Part shown: piece by piece, positions 21,776 to 22,332 of the stretch | Numbering within the stretch: position 1 is the stretch's first letter | Layout: every line of letters begins with the position of its first letter | DNA from: Sulfuricurvum sp. | Lineage (GTDB): Bacteria; Campylobacterota; Campylobacteria; Campylobacterales; Sulfurimonadaceae | Length of the DNA stretch: 22,332 nt | NCBI GenBank assembly: GCA_022729835.1 | Contig: DZBC01000008.1 | Coordinates: forward strand, 1-22,332 | Reading direction: 5' to 3' | Notes under the pieces: model-generated | Seen by the model: only the letters and a program-made list of their open reading frames with translations | Database searches by the model: none | What the model was told of the DNA's origin: nothing | Translations under genes and position numbers: made by a program

Positions 21776-22256
21776 GTGAGTACACTGCGGCGTAAAAATG
21801 TCCTATTGATACGCTATACGCTGTGGGCAACAGCCATTTATGTGGTGGTGATGGGGATCGGATGGGCCATCGTTGAGCGTTATACTTCTGGACTTTATCA
21901 AGAGCTCTTTCGCAAACAGGCGCTACAGGTTCAGAGCCAGATGGAACTCTTCATTGATGCCAAAGCCGAGTCTGTCTTTGAGCTTGCACTGGCACTTTCA
22001 CAAGATCGTGTCATCAAGCAGGCATTCTTGAACACAATGCCGATCAGATTGATATGCAGCCGATGGCTTCTATGTTGCGCGATTAGATAAATCGATGGTG
22101 CCGATTTATGAGGGTGAGGAGATGATCGGTCTTTTTGAGGTGGTCGTCAAATTCAACTCCATAGCCGAAAAGATCGCGGCGCAAGGGATTGTGCCGGTCT
22201 TTCTTGCGGACAAGCGCTATTATGACTTGAATTGGCGGTTTAAAAAAAGGATATGA
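21776..22256 (+). pseudogene. Broken membrane-anchored sensor (Cache-type periplasmic domain)
   Basis: The remains are spread over three frames. From GTG 21776, preceded by AAAGGA, the first frame encodes an N-terminal anchor (about residues 10-32, LLIRYTLWATAIYVVVMGIGW) and a helix of the type seen before Cache sensor domains, ending ALSQDRVIKQAF. At about 22025-22029 the sense switches frame, with LEHNADQIDMQPMASMLRD reading to a TAG at 22084. From 22083 a third frame gives KSMVPIYEGEEMIGLFEVV and IVPVFLADKRYYD, typical of the end of a Cache domain, and stops at 22254. A one-base loss plus a larger deletion between the second and third fragments would explain this. Any kinase, cyclase or chemotaxis output domain is missing. 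Sequencing or assembly error is an alternative. Confidence 0.6.
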
Positions 22257-22332
22257 GCTATCATATCCTCTCTAATCGTTTCAAAATCTTCTCTATCCAA
22301 ATCTTTAATTTTCAACTCATCTATAAAGTTTT
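22220..22332 (-). CDS. C-terminal end of an unidentified minus-strand protein (partial)
   Basis: Entering from beyond the right edge on the minus strand, one frame stays open for 36 residues to a TAA at 22222-22220, and the other two close within a few codons. It reads FIDELKIKDLDREDFE and, further on, DMIAHILFLNRQFKS, which looks like a genuine helical C-terminus. I do not recognise the family. The DNA here is markedly more AT-rich than the genes to the left, as expected for an accessory gene or the edge of a mobile element that disrupted the sensor gene. It is opposite the last part of the broken sensor, so at most one of the two is functional. Confidence 0.4.
   Translation of the reverse strand, partial: NFIDELKIKDLDREDFETIREDMIAHILFLNRQFKS
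22242..22269 (-). terminator. Hairpin with T-run on the minus strand
   Basis: AGGATATGA (22248-22256) and TCATATCCT (22261-22269) are perfect 9-bp arms around the four bases GCTA. On the minus strand the hairpin runs directly into seven T residues (A run at 22242-22248 on the plus strand), the form of an intrinsic terminator. The stem is AT-rich and so weak, and it lies inside the minus-strand partial reading frame, which counts against a simple terminator. It could instead be a terminal structure of a mobile element. Confidence 0.4.

Noticed and set aside
21771..21786. CACGTG core at the start codon of the broken sensor as a possible parS site for the local ParB
   Set aside because: Only the central hexamer and a few flanking bases fit the parS consensus (about 9 of 16), the flanks are not symmetric, and it lies at a translation start far from parAB.

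Overview
The window is chromosomal DNA from a member of the Campylobacterota (formerly Epsilonproteobacteria). A Sulfurimonas/Sulfuricurvum-like lineage seems more likely than Campylobacter or Helicobacter, because base composition looks moderate (mid-40s % G+C by eye). Gene order supports the phylum: obg-proB-fmt-birA-parA-parB, then F1 ATP synthase with paired b'/b subunits and no a or c subunits, then tolQ-tolR-tolA-tolB-pal-cpoB-slyD, then fabD, mtnN and a TtcA-like gene. The genus call is inference.

Layout. 2-4390 (+): the C-terminal part of the Obg GTPase, glutamate 5-kinase, Met-tRNA formyltransferase, a biotin ligase without a DNA-binding domain, and the ParA/ParB segregation pair. 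All are packed with overlaps or gaps of a few bases. 4391-4510 is a non-coding gap with a candidate -10 box and a very strong ribosome binding site ahead of the F1 genes. 4511-10258 (+): atpF', atpF, atpH, atpA, atpG, atpD, atpC. 10258-14679 (+): the Tol-Pal envelope system, whose first start codon overlaps the atpC stop. 14750-16010 (+): a SlyD-type prolyl isomerase overlapping a degenerate NtrC-like AAA+ protein with a Fis-type helix-turn-helix. 16021-19578 (+): fabD, a nitrilase-family amidohydrolase, MTA/SAH (aminofutalosine) nucleosidase, a TtcA-like PP-loop protein and a one-domain rhodanese. 19575-21058 (-): mutY followed by an unrecognised acidic 147-residue protein. 21114-21704 (+): a YigZ/IMPACT-family protein. 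21776-22256 (+): a broken membrane sensor gene. The last ~110 bases are AT-rich and hold the tail of an unidentified minus-strand ORF and a hairpin.

The genes are mostly core functions: translation (fmt, obg), proline, lipid and biotin metabolism, chromosome partition, energy conversion, envelope integrity, purine-nucleoside salvage or futalosine menaquinone synthesis, tRNA thiolation and base-excision repair. F1 ATP synthase and TolQR are both proton-motive-force-linked machines and appear to share one transcription unit. No tRNA, rRNA, CRISPR array or complete insertion sequence was seen, and apart from the broken sensor region there is no stretch over 300 bases without a gene.

The most unusual DNA-level signal is the 10-bp palindrome TTACATGTAA. 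It occurs perfectly six times, plus several one-mismatch copies, in different reading frames, on both coding orientations and once between genes. The other points of interest are the decayed sensor gene with its AT-rich right edge, the degenerate AAA+ protein, and the TtcA-like protein that lacks one expected iron-sulfur cysteine.
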